Source of the DNA: JAVBTR01 sp031556065
Lineage (GTDB): Bacteria; Bacillota; Clostridia; Christensenellales; Aristaeellaceae
Assembly (NCBI GenBank): GCA_031556065.1
Contig: JAVBTR010000059.1
Coordinates: forward strand, 1-39,841
Reading direction: 5' to 3'
DNA length: 39,841 bases
Below the pieces are notes generated by a model that saw only the letters and a program-made list of their open reading frames with translations, was not told the origin of the DNA and did no database searches. Below are positions 23,314-30,419 of this stretch, piece after piece. Position numbers and translations under genes: made by a program. The stretch's first letter is position 1. Every line of letters starts with the position of its first letter.

Positions 23314-24598
23314 TTTTCTCCCCTCCCTTTGGAATTTTGAGTGTGGCGGTGGTTCCTATATGAGGTGCGCTTTGGATGGTTAGGGAGCCAAAGCTCAGGG
23401 CAGCCAGTCTCTGCTGTACATTGGAAATGCCTAAATGGGTTCGGCCATCGCTTAGTGCTTCGTTCAAATCGCAGCCAACCCCATCGTCTTGGATGATGAC
23501 CAGGTAATCCTCTTCGGTTTCTCTTGTAGAAATAACAATGGTCCCGCCTTTGTCCTTTTTCGCCAAGCCATGCCGCACCGCATTTTCCGCGATGGGCTGA
23601 AGGGTTAGGACGGGAATCATAAAATGCTCCGCTTGGATATCGTATGTAACTTGGATTCGAGCTTCGTAGCGAAGCTGCTCAAGCCATAGATAATGACGGA
23701 CATGGGCCAGCTCCTGTTGAAAGGCAATGGGTGCTTTTTGCTGCAGGGAAGCCATATTACCCCGCAGGTATGCCGCAAAGGTCAAAAGTGCTTTATGTGC
23801 CGCCGGATTATCCACACATAATTCGCTAATGGCAGTAAGGGTGTTATTTAGAAAGTGGGGCTGGATTTGGCTGAGCATAATAGCCGCCTGGCTCTGTGCC
23901 AATTCCGCTTCTTTGATTTTAAATTGCAGCTCCAGTTGGGTTTGTAAAACAATATACATTATAAACAGTGCGACAGTGGCGCCGAAATAAATCACAAGCA
24001 GGCCGGGATAGCATACTTCAAGGACAAAGCAAACGGCTATTGCTGCGGGAAGACATAGCAGGGTGATCCATTCCTTGGGTGCAAGTACCTTCATATTGCG
24101 CAGCACTATAACCACGTAACCCAAAAGAGATAAAAAGGAAAAAATCATCGATAGGGGGTAGCCGGCGGACTGATGATATACATTGTCCGAATCATACCAT
24201 GAAAACAAGTCATTGAATTGTGCCACCAAAGCCAATGCTATTTCGCATACGGCAAAAACAATAAAAAACCAGATGGGCTTTAAGGAGGTGGCCTTTTTTG
24301 TCTGCAAATAGGTTAGCAAGTAAAATGCCAAGCAAACGAATTGCAATGCGCCGAAGGCAAACGTCAAAAAATCGAAAACATGAACCAGCATATAGCTGTG
24401 GAGTGAAGGGCTGCGGCCCAGTGCTACGGTCATATATTCCGCAAACAGCGAAAGCAGATTTAACACCAGAAAAGAAAAGTACCATTTATATACGGGTTGA
24501 TTTAAAAATTTGCTGAGCAAGGCAGCAACGAGAAGCAAAATAGTGATGATCGTAGCGCATAAATACGCAAAAGCATTTATTTGTTCGATCACACCCAT
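23294..24598 (-). CDS. LytS/YehU-type sensor histidine kinase
   Basis: A 434-residue membrane kinase. The N-terminal 215 residues contain about seven hydrophobic helices and little extracellular sequence, so the signal is probably sensed within or near the membrane, or through a partner. The kinase part has the His_kinase/LytS box QPHFLNNTLTAISEL, N-box PIAENAVRHGL, G1 DDGVGCD and G2 LGISNVQQRL. ATG 24598 was chosen because the promoter at 24644-24672 starts RNA near 24637, which excludes the ATG at 24652. It is the first gene of the kinase-regulator transcript. Confidence 0.85.
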   Translation of the reverse strand: MGVIEQINAFAYLCATIITILLLVAALLSKFLNQPVYKWYFSFLVLNLLSLFAEYMTVALGRSPSLHSYMLVHVFDFLTFAFGALQFVCLAFYLLTYLQTKKATSLKPIWFFIVFAVCEIALALVAQFNDLFSWYDSDNVYHQSAGYPLSMIFSFLSLLGYVVIVLRNMKVLAPKEWITLLCLPAAIAVCFVLEVCYPGLLVIYFGATVALFIMYIVLQTQLELQFKIKEAELAQSQAAIMLSQIQPHFLNNTLTAISELCVDNPAAHKALLTFAAYLRGNMASLQQKAPIAFQQELAHVRHYLWLEQLRYEARIQVTYDIQAEHFMIPVLTLQPIAENAVRHGLAKKDKGGTIVISTRETEEDYLVIIQDDGVGCDLNEALSDGRTHLGISNVQQRLAALSFGSLTIQSAPHIGTTATLKIPKGGEKNAHDRG

Positions 24599-24928
24599 TA
24601 TCCCACGCCCTATTATTTTTATTGGAAAATAATACCTGAACAGACTATACAATATTTTTCATTTTCTGACAAGACTGATAAATAGTAATGCAAAAAAATG
24701 CATTTGTTGCGTTTGTGCTCCGTATGTGATCGGGCGTGTATAATAAAAACCAAAGAGGCCAATTAAGTTGATTGCAAAGCATAATGGCCCGTCTTTTGAT
24801 TAATAGCAATTTAATAGCAGTGCATATAGAAAGTAGAGGGGGTGCGCTTAAAATACCATTGGCACGAACAATAGGCAATGGATGTGGTTTTACTAATCAT
24901 TAACAAAACCAAAAAAGGAGTGGATCCA
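24599..24928. other. Divergent regulatory region between kinase and SH3 gene
   Basis: About 330 bases without a gene. It holds the kinase promoter on the minus side, an AATGCA-N6-TGCATT dyad at 24687-24704, and a plus-strand TATAAT at 24739-24744 with no good -35, followed by a leader of roughly 180 bases to the SH3 gene. The weak -35 suggests activation by a regulator. Confidence 0.5.
24644..24672 (-). promoter_or_regulatory. Promoter of the kinase-regulator pair
   Basis: Minus-strand TTGTCA (24667-24672), a 17-bp spacer and TATAGT (24644-24649). The leader to the kinase ATG at 24598 would be about 40 bases. Confidence 0.78.
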
Positions 24929-25561
24929 ATGAAAAGGATTATTTCAATTCTCTTAGTTTTGATGCTTATCTTGACGGCACTAGGCATTTCCGTACTGGCG
25001 GTAGCCGAGAATATGGATATTATGGTGGGTACTTACACAGGTTATGTCAAGACGTCGAATTATGGCGCTTTGAATATTCGCAAAGAACCTTCGGCAAACG
25101 CTAAAAAGATCGGCAGTATCCCCTACGGGAAAGAAGTGACTATTTATCTTAGCTTTTCTGGAGACCCTGACTGGCTTTGCGTAGAATATAAGAACGTCCA
25201 GGGCTATGTTATGGCGCGGTACATCGACCAGAACAAGCCCCAGCCCAAACCCACCGCTAAGCCTACCCCCAAGCCTACGGAGCCGGTGGAGGATCTGACA
25301 CGGATATTCAAGGGCTTTGAAAACGACGGATATACCGCCATCGTGCGTTCCAGCACCCCTGGTTCATTTGTGCATATGCGCTGGGCGCCTTCCAAGCAGA
25401 TGCCTATCATGCTGGATTATTCTGATGGCTCCTATCTGGAGGTCATTGCCCAGAACAAAACATGGTGCCAGGTACGTGACAGGGAAACCGGCGAAACGGG
25501 CTTTATGATGCGCCAATTTCTTACACAGGTCATTGGGGAAATAGATGGGCTGCAACCATAA
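24929..25561 (+). CDS. Secreted protein with two bacterial SH3 domains
   Basis: A 210-residue exported protein. The signal peptide is MKRIISILLVLMLILTALG followed by a cleavage region near VLAVAEN. The first SH3_3 domain spans about 33-92 (YGALNIRKEPSANAKKIGSI, then WLCVEYKNVQGYVMARYI). A Pro/Lys/Thr-rich linker (about 95-118) and a second, weaker SH3-like domain to the end follow. Such domains bind peptidoglycan, placing the protein at the wall. AAAGGAG is eight bases before ATG 24929; an upstream ATG at 24878 has none. It is transcribed away from the kinase gene and followed by a second secreted protein, and may be part of the same regulon. Confidence 0.85.
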   Translation: MKRIISILLVLMLILTALGISVLAVAENMDIMVGTYTGYVKTSNYGALNIRKEPSANAKKIGSIPYGKEVTIYLSFSGDPDWLCVEYKNVQGYVMARYIDQNKPQPKPTAKPTPKPTEPVEDLTRIFKGFENDGYTAIVRSSTPGSFVHMRWAPSKQMPIMLDYSDGSYLEVIAQNKTWCQVRDRETGETGFMMRQFLTQVIGEIDGLQP

Positions 25562-25600
25562 ACAGGTTACCGTTAACGCAATTTGATTGGAGGTCATTTT

Positions 25601-26569
25601 ATGAAAAAATGGTTATCGCTTTTATTGGCCTTGGTAATGGTGTGCTTGGCATTAACTGCCATGGCTGAACAGATCACGATCGATGAACAGTCCGATTATT
25701 TTGACGCGTCATTTACTGTGCCCCAGGGCGCTGTTGTCAGCCAAAAAAACGAGGGCGATGTGACGGCGATTGATATTCAATCGGCCCATGATCCAAGCGT
25801 GCATTACCATTTTGTTGTGGCACCTGGCGAAGATTGCGCGGGGCGCAATCTGGCCGATCTGACAGAGGATGAAAAAGACATCCTAGCCTCTATGCTCACC
25901 GACAACATGGCGCAGCCGGCTTTCAGCTATACCGAGATGCCCAATGGCAAACTGATGCTCATTGCGGAAGAAACCACTGCGGATAATGACTTCGCCTACT
26001 ATGTGACACTCTGTAACGGCTATTTCTTCTCTATGTATGTTGCTCGTGAGGATTACAGCGAATTAAAGCTGGAGGATGTGACCATCGCTATTGAAATGCT
26101 TAACAGCCTTGATGTGACCATTCTGGCCAACAGCAATGCAGGTGGCCAGGATTCTCAGATCGCGGGCATGATCAATCCCTGGACAGAATGCACCATGGAT
26201 GAAGCTGCCGCCAAGCTGGGTGCAGCACTTGAAATTGATGTGCCTGAAGGGTATGGCGATGTACAATGTGCGTATCTGAACGAATTGTTCGCGGATACCT
26301 ACGAGGCTGTACGTATTGTTTATGTTAAAGGCGACGATATGTTCCGCGTTCATGTTTGCGTTCCAAAGAGCGGACAAGCTGAATTCGAGTTCAGCGAAGA
26401 AGGCGCCGAGAAGATCGCCGCAGCGGAAGGCGAGGCTTACTATATGGCGGGCAGCAGCCTTGTGGTATACTATGCAGCCAGCTTCGAGATCAGCATTGAT
26501 GCGCCGGCTCTTATCAATGCCGATAGCGCAGCCAGCTTCGTAGGCGCTGTGCGTCCCATAGAAAAGTAA
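25601..26569 (+). CDS. Secreted protein of unknown function
   Basis: A 322-residue exported protein with a clear signal peptide (MKKWLSLLLALVMVCLALTAMA). The mature part is acidic, has no membrane helix and no motif I recognise. It seems built of two alpha/beta halves (about 23-180 and 190-320) with strand-rich segments such as YFDASFTVPQGAVVS and GDDMFRVHVCVPKSG. TTGGAGG precedes ATG 25601. It lies 39 bases after the SH3 gene, so the two probably share a transcript that ends at the hairpin near 26605-26665. Confidence 0.75.
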   Translation: MKKWLSLLLALVMVCLALTAMAEQITIDEQSDYFDASFTVPQGAVVSQKNEGDVTAIDIQSAHDPSVHYHFVVAPGEDCAGRNLADLTEDEKDILASMLTDNMAQPAFSYTEMPNGKLMLIAEETTADNDFAYYVTLCNGYFFSMYVAREDYSELKLEDVTIAIEMLNSLDVTILANSNAGGQDSQIAGMINPWTECTMDEAAAKLGAALEIDVPEGYGDVQCAYLNELFADTYEAVRIVYVKGDDMFRVHVCVPKSGQAEFEFSEEGAEKIAAAEGEAYYMAGSSLVVYYAASFEISIDAPALINADSAASFVGAVRPIEK

Positions 26570-26604
26570 ACAAAGGAGACGCCTTGCTATCAGCAGCTAT
26601 AATA

Positions 26605-26665
26605 TGCGCCCTCTAAGAAATACAGCGAAAGAAAAAAGCTGTAAAACTTAGGGGGCGCATTTTCT
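26605..26665 (+). terminator. Terminator after the secreted-protein pair
   Basis: Outer arms 26605-26617 and 26647-26659 pair at 12 of 13 positions. An inner TACAGC/GCTGTA pairing extends the stem, and TTTTCTT follows. Confidence 0.78.
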
Positions 26666-26703
26666 TGAGAGAAAGCGGTTCAATAGGGGCGGCTCTTACA
26701 GTA

Positions 26704-27534
26704 CTATTTTATGTAAATCGCAGCAATTGTATCATACGCGTAGGGAACGGTGGCAGCGATGGCATCAGGGAGCTCTGCAAGGCCTACGTGCCAGAAGAAT
26801 ACATCGATCTTTTCCGAAATCAAAGCCTGATACTTGGCTTCATTGGGTACAACCACGAATTCTACGTTCTTTTGCAAAAACTTGGATACAAGCTGCATCA
26901 TATGAACATTAAAGCCTGCGGGAATACCATCTGCAGTGGTGTAGTCCATAGGCGGCAGATCGCCGCAGATGCCCACATAAATGGTATCGGCGCCTTCAAT
27001 GGGTTCAATGCCTTCGATCTTTACATTGCCTTCGCCGCTGAAGTGGCGTACGTCTGCATCGAATAGCTGATCCACTATGCCAATGCCAACCAGGTAAGAA
27101 ATAGCAAGGTTTAGATCGGACAATAGCTCCTTATCCTCTGCGCGAAGCAGCATGGAATAGTTCAATGCTTTGGTGGGGTAATACTGCACCTTCATATCGG
27201 GGTTTTGCTGCTGTACAAACTTGGCAGTGGAAGCTGTCAGTGTGCCAACATCCGCCCGGCCACCAGTTACCGCGGCAATCAGCTCGGATAAGCTGGGAAC
27301 GGTGATGGTTTTGATGGAGATGGCATTCACGTTTTCGATCATTTCACTGCTGATACCGGCGGATTCCATTAACGCAGCCATGTTTTCCATTTCTGTAGGG
27401 CCGGAGAGCCTAACGGAAACGCCGTTTTCCAAAGAGGAAAGAGAAAGCAGCACTGAATCGGGAGATTCACCCAATGCGCAAGCGCAAAGCGCGAAAATCA
27501 GGATCAGAGCCAGCAGAAAAGACTTCCTTTTCAT
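26704..27534 (-). CDS. Lobe-swapped family-3 solute-binding-like protein
   Basis: A 276-residue secreted protein with a signal peptide (MKRKSFLLALILIFALCACA). A Cys lies within the hydrophobic end (FALCACALG), which may act as a lipobox. Residues 167-276 look like the N-terminal lobe of SBP_3 proteins (IYVGICGDLPPMDYTTADG and AGFNVHMMQLVSKFL). Residues 30-150 look like the second lobe and closing helix (ELIAAVTGGRADVGTLT; NPDMKVQYYPTKAL; LLSDLNLAISYL). The lobes thus appear in reversed order, as a circular permutation or the junction of a lost tandem. GGAGG lies nine bases before the ATG. No permease or ATPase is adjacent, so a sensory or orphan binding role is likely. Confidence 0.7.
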   Translation of the reverse strand: MKRKSFLLALILIFALCACALGESPDSVLLSLSSLENGVSVRLSGPTEMENMAALMESAGISSEMIENVNAISIKTITVPSLSELIAAVTGGRADVGTLTASTAKFVQQQNPDMKVQYYPTKALNYSMLLRAEDKELLSDLNLAISYLVGIGIVDQLFDADVRHFSGEGNVKIEGIEPIEGADTIYVGICGDLPPMDYTTADGIPAGFNVHMMQLVSKFLQKNVEFVVVPNEAKYQALISEKIDVFFWHVGLAELPDAIAATVPYAYDTIAAIYIK

Positions 27535-27612
27535 AATAAAAAACCTCCATTATAGTTTTGTTGCTTATTTAGACGGGAAAACAAGTTTTTTACTACAATG
27601 GAGGCGGTTAAA

Positions 27613-27852
27613 TCACCTTTTCCAACACAGGGCCAGCATGCTGCCGCCGATGGCCAATAAGGGAACGCCGATCACCGCGCCGATGATGCTGGCGCACAGG
27701 GAAATACCAATGATCCCGGCTACCAGGCCGATGATGCCGCTTAACAGCTTTCCAAGCACAAAGAAGATTCCGCCGGCCAAAGACCAGATCAGGTTAAATA
27801 CCCCCGAAAGCAAACCGATAAAAAATATAAAGGGCGCTACAATCCACAGCAT
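27613..27852 (-). CDS. Small membrane protein
   Basis: A 79-residue, very hydrophobic, Gly/Ile-rich protein with two or three membrane helices (about 2-20, 26-45, 48-72) and a short basic tail. AAAGGAGGA precedes the ATG at 27852. It lies 78 bases before the lobe-swapped binding protein on the same strand and may share its transcript. No family is recognised. Confidence 0.65.
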   Translation of the reverse strand: MLWIVAPFIFFIGLLSGVFNLIWSLAGGIFFVLGKLLSGIIGLVAGIIGISLCASIIGAVIGVPLLAIGGSMLALCWKR

Positions 27853-27965
27853 TTCTTTTGTCCTCCTTTTCCTTGTTACGGGTAAAGGATACCATTTGTG
27901 AATATTTGGTTAAAGGGGAGAAAGATGAGAAAATGATGAAAAGATTCTAATGTAAGTAAAAAATG

Positions 27966-27974
27966 TGGTATAAT
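27966..27974 (+). promoter_or_regulatory. Extended -10 promoter of rarA
   Basis: TGG followed by consensus TATAAT (27969-27974), 29 bases before the start codon. The -35 region is poor, as is usual when the TGn extension is present. Confidence 0.7.
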
Positions 27975-28003
27975 ATGCTTATCACTTTTAAGCGGGGATA
28001 TTG

Positions 28004-29323
28004 ATGAACCAGCAGAGTATGTTTGAATCCACCGATTACAGCCAGCCCTTAGCTAGCCGGGTGCGCCCAAGGGAGCTGGATCAATTTATGGGCCAGGAGC
28101 ATCTTTTGGCAAAGGACAAGGTGCTCAGGAGGCTTATCGATGAAGACAGGGTTTCCTCTATGATTTTCTGGGGCCCGCCGGGGGTAGGCAAAACCACCCT
28201 GGCCCGGATTATCGCGGAAAAGACCCAGTCTTCCTTTGAAGATTTTTCGGCGGTCACCAGCGGCATTAAAGAAATTAAAGAGGTTATGGCCCGGGCCGAT
28301 CAGACCAGGCGCATGGGCATTAAGACCATTTTATTTGTGGATGAAATCCACCGCTTTAACCGCGCCCAGCAGGACGCTTTTTTGCCTTACGTGGAAAAGG
28401 GCAGTATTGCATTGATCGGTGCCACCACGGAAAACCCATCCTTTGAAATCAATGCCGCGCTTTTATCCCGCTGTAAGGTGTTTGTTTTAAACGCCCTGAC
28501 AGTAGACGATGTGGTGGGCCTATTGCGCCATGCCTTGGAAGATCCGCGTGGCTTTGGGGGCCAGAATGTGGAAATAGAGCACAGGCTCCTTCGGATTATC
28601 GCCGGGTTTTCAAACGGCGATGCCCGGATGGCTCTGGGCACACTGGAGATGGCGGTGCTCAACTCCCCCTTTGCCGATGGGAAAATAACCGTAACCGAAT
28701 CCATTGTGGAGCAGATTACCAGCAAAAAGTCTCTTTTATACGATAAGGCAGGGGAGGAGCACTATAACCTGATCTCTGCCCTACATAAATCCATGCGCAA
28801 TTCCGATGTACAGGCCGCGGTTTACTGGCTGGCGCGGATGCTGGAAGCGGGGGAAGACCCCCTGTATGTGGCACGCCGGGTAACCCGCTTTGCCAGCGAG
28901 GATGTGGGTATGGCGGACAGCCGTGCTTTGGAGGTAGCCATCGCGGCCTACCAGGCCTGCCACTTTATTGGCATGCCGGAATGTTCCGTGCACTTGACTC
29001 ATGCGGTGACTTATATGGCTCTGGCACCTAAATCCAACGCCTTGGAAGTGGCCTACTACGCCGCCAGGGAGGATGCCTTAAAGCAGCTTTCGGAGCCGGT
29101 GCCACTAGTGATTCGCAACGCGCCTACTTCTCTTATGAAAAACATGAATTATGGCAAGGGCTATGTATACGCCCACGATACCAAGGACAAAATCGCCAGC
29201 ATGCAATGTCTGCCAGATTCTTTAAAGGACCGGGAATACTATAAACCCACCGAGCAGGGCAGCGAAGCAAAGGTAAAAGAACGGATGGCACAAATCCGCA
29301 AATGGCACGAAGCTCATAAGTGA
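28004..29323 (+). CDS. rarA: Replication-associated recombination protein A (MgsA/RarA)
   Basis: A 439-residue AAA+ ATPase of the RarA/MgsA/WRNIP1 family, which acts at stalled replication forks with SSB and clamp-loader-like activity. Walker A is GPPGVGKTT (57-65), Walker B ILFVDEIHRF (109-118) and sensor 1 GATTENPSFEIN (about 139-150). The C-terminal tetramerisation region is complete (CSVHLTHAVTYMALAPKSN; MNYGKGYVYAHD). The ATG at 28004 follows GCGGGGA; a TTG directly before it is in frame but less likely. It has its own promoter and no operon partner upstream. Confidence 0.95.
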   Translation: MNQQSMFESTDYSQPLASRVRPRELDQFMGQEHLLAKDKVLRRLIDEDRVSSMIFWGPPGVGKTTLARIIAEKTQSSFEDFSAVTSGIKEIKEVMARADQTRRMGIKTILFVDEIHRFNRAQQDAFLPYVEKGSIALIGATTENPSFEINAALLSRCKVFVLNALTVDDVVGLLRHALEDPRGFGGQNVEIEHRLLRIIAGFSNGDARMALGTLEMAVLNSPFADGKITVTESIVEQITSKKSLLYDKAGEEHYNLISALHKSMRNSDVQAAVYWLARMLEAGEDPLYVARRVTRFASEDVGMADSRALEVAIAAYQACHFIGMPECSVHLTHAVTYMALAPKSNALEVAYYAAREDALKQLSEPVPLVIRNAPTSLMKNMNYGKGYVYAHDTKDKIASMQCLPDSLKDREYYKPTEQGSEAKVKERMAQIRKWHEAHK

Positions 29324-29377
29324 ATAAATTGGCTTCTCCTCTCGTTATATATGGTAGAGGATGGGAGGAGTGAAAAC

Positions 29378-30409
29378 ATGAAACGCATTTTAATGGTGGC
29401 AATGGTTTTGGCTTGCCTTTTTAGCGCAGCCTACGCAAAGGAAGGCTCCTGGGGACAGATCAATACCGATTTATCCAAAGGCAAAAATTGGCAGCAGATG
29501 GTGACGGACACCTCTTTTAAACTGGGCGGAAAAACAGCCATAGAGGGTGGCTTATATTCAATGGATTATGGCACCTATCCCTGCATCGACGGTTCCACTG
29601 TTTCTATGGCCATGGTGATGGAGTTTGCTTGGCAGCACCAGGTGGTAAGCCAAGAGGATGTACGGGGTTTTGTGTTTTTGTCCACCACTCATAAAGGCTA
29701 CGAGCATTTAATTAATAACAAGCCAAACGGTTCCGCCATGGTAGCTGGAGAAATGGCTGTGATGGATGAAGCCCACGGGGTGGATTTGTTCATTGGCACA
29801 GAACCCTCCGATGAAGAACTGGCCTTGGCTAAGGAACGGGGTGTGGCGCTTAAAATTGAGCCTGTGTGCCTGGATGCCTTTGTTTTTATTACCCACAAGG
29901 ATAACCCGGTGAATGATTTGACCCAAGAACAGATACGCGCCATTTATAAAAACGAAATCACCAATTGGAAGGACGTTGGCGGCGAAGATAAAGCAATACG
30001 GGCTTACCGTCGGGAAAAGAACTCCGGAAGTGAAACCGCTATGGAGCAGATTGTGATGAAGGGCGAAACCATGCCGCCCTATGAAGAGTTGGTTTATGTG
30101 TCTACTGAAATGGAAACCCTTGTGCGCCGGGTGGGCGATTTTGAAAATGGCCCGGAGAGCTTAGGCTATACTTACCTGTACTACCTTTCCAATCTTTATT
30201 TGGATGAAAACGTGAAGGTTCTTTCTGTAGATGGCATTGCGCCTACCAGAGAGAATATCCAGCAGGGCAAATACCCGTTCAGTACGAAATATTACGGCGT
30301 GATTCGTGCCGGGGATGAGGAAAAAGCCGGCGGCTTATTTCTTGATTGGATGCTTTCCGACCAGGGGCAGGGATGCATCGCCCAGGCAGGCTACATAACA
30401 CTAAAGTGA
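29378..30409 (+). CDS. PstS-like substrate-binding protein
   Basis: A 343-residue exported protein of the phosphate-binding (PBP/PstS-like) type. The signal peptide is MKRILMVAMVLACLFSAAYA. Visible family features are AFVFITHKDNPVNDLTQEQIRAIYKNEITNWKDVGG-type sequence near 188-225, and YRREKNSGSETAMEQIV at about 211-227, the anion-binding SGS-like loop. The N-terminal phosphate-loop region is divergent. There are no pstCAB genes nearby and no Pho box upstream, so the ligand may not be phosphate. GGGAGGAG precedes ATG 29378. It is followed 11 bases later by an LRR surface protein, and the two are likely co-transcribed. Confidence 0.82.
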   Translation: MKRILMVAMVLACLFSAAYAKEGSWGQINTDLSKGKNWQQMVTDTSFKLGGKTAIEGGLYSMDYGTYPCIDGSTVSMAMVMEFAWQHQVVSQEDVRGFVFLSTTHKGYEHLINNKPNGSAMVAGEMAVMDEAHGVDLFIGTEPSDEELALAKERGVALKIEPVCLDAFVFITHKDNPVNDLTQEQIRAIYKNEITNWKDVGGEDKAIRAYRREKNSGSETAMEQIVMKGETMPPYEELVYVSTEMETLVRRVGDFENGPESLGYTYLYYLSNLYLDENVKVLSVDGIAPTRENIQQGKYPFSTKYYGVIRAGDEEKAGGLFLDWMLSDQGQGCIAQAGYITLK

Positions 30410-30419
30410 GGGATAGGTT

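Noticed and set aside
24605..24616. TAGGGCGTGGGA on the minus strand as a third copy of the mobile element
   Set aside because: Only the first eight bases agree; the remainder is the kinase leader and shows no second end.
29324..29377. A Pho box ahead of the PstS-like gene
   Set aside because: No TTAACA-like hexamers at 11-bp spacing are found in this short gap or just before it.
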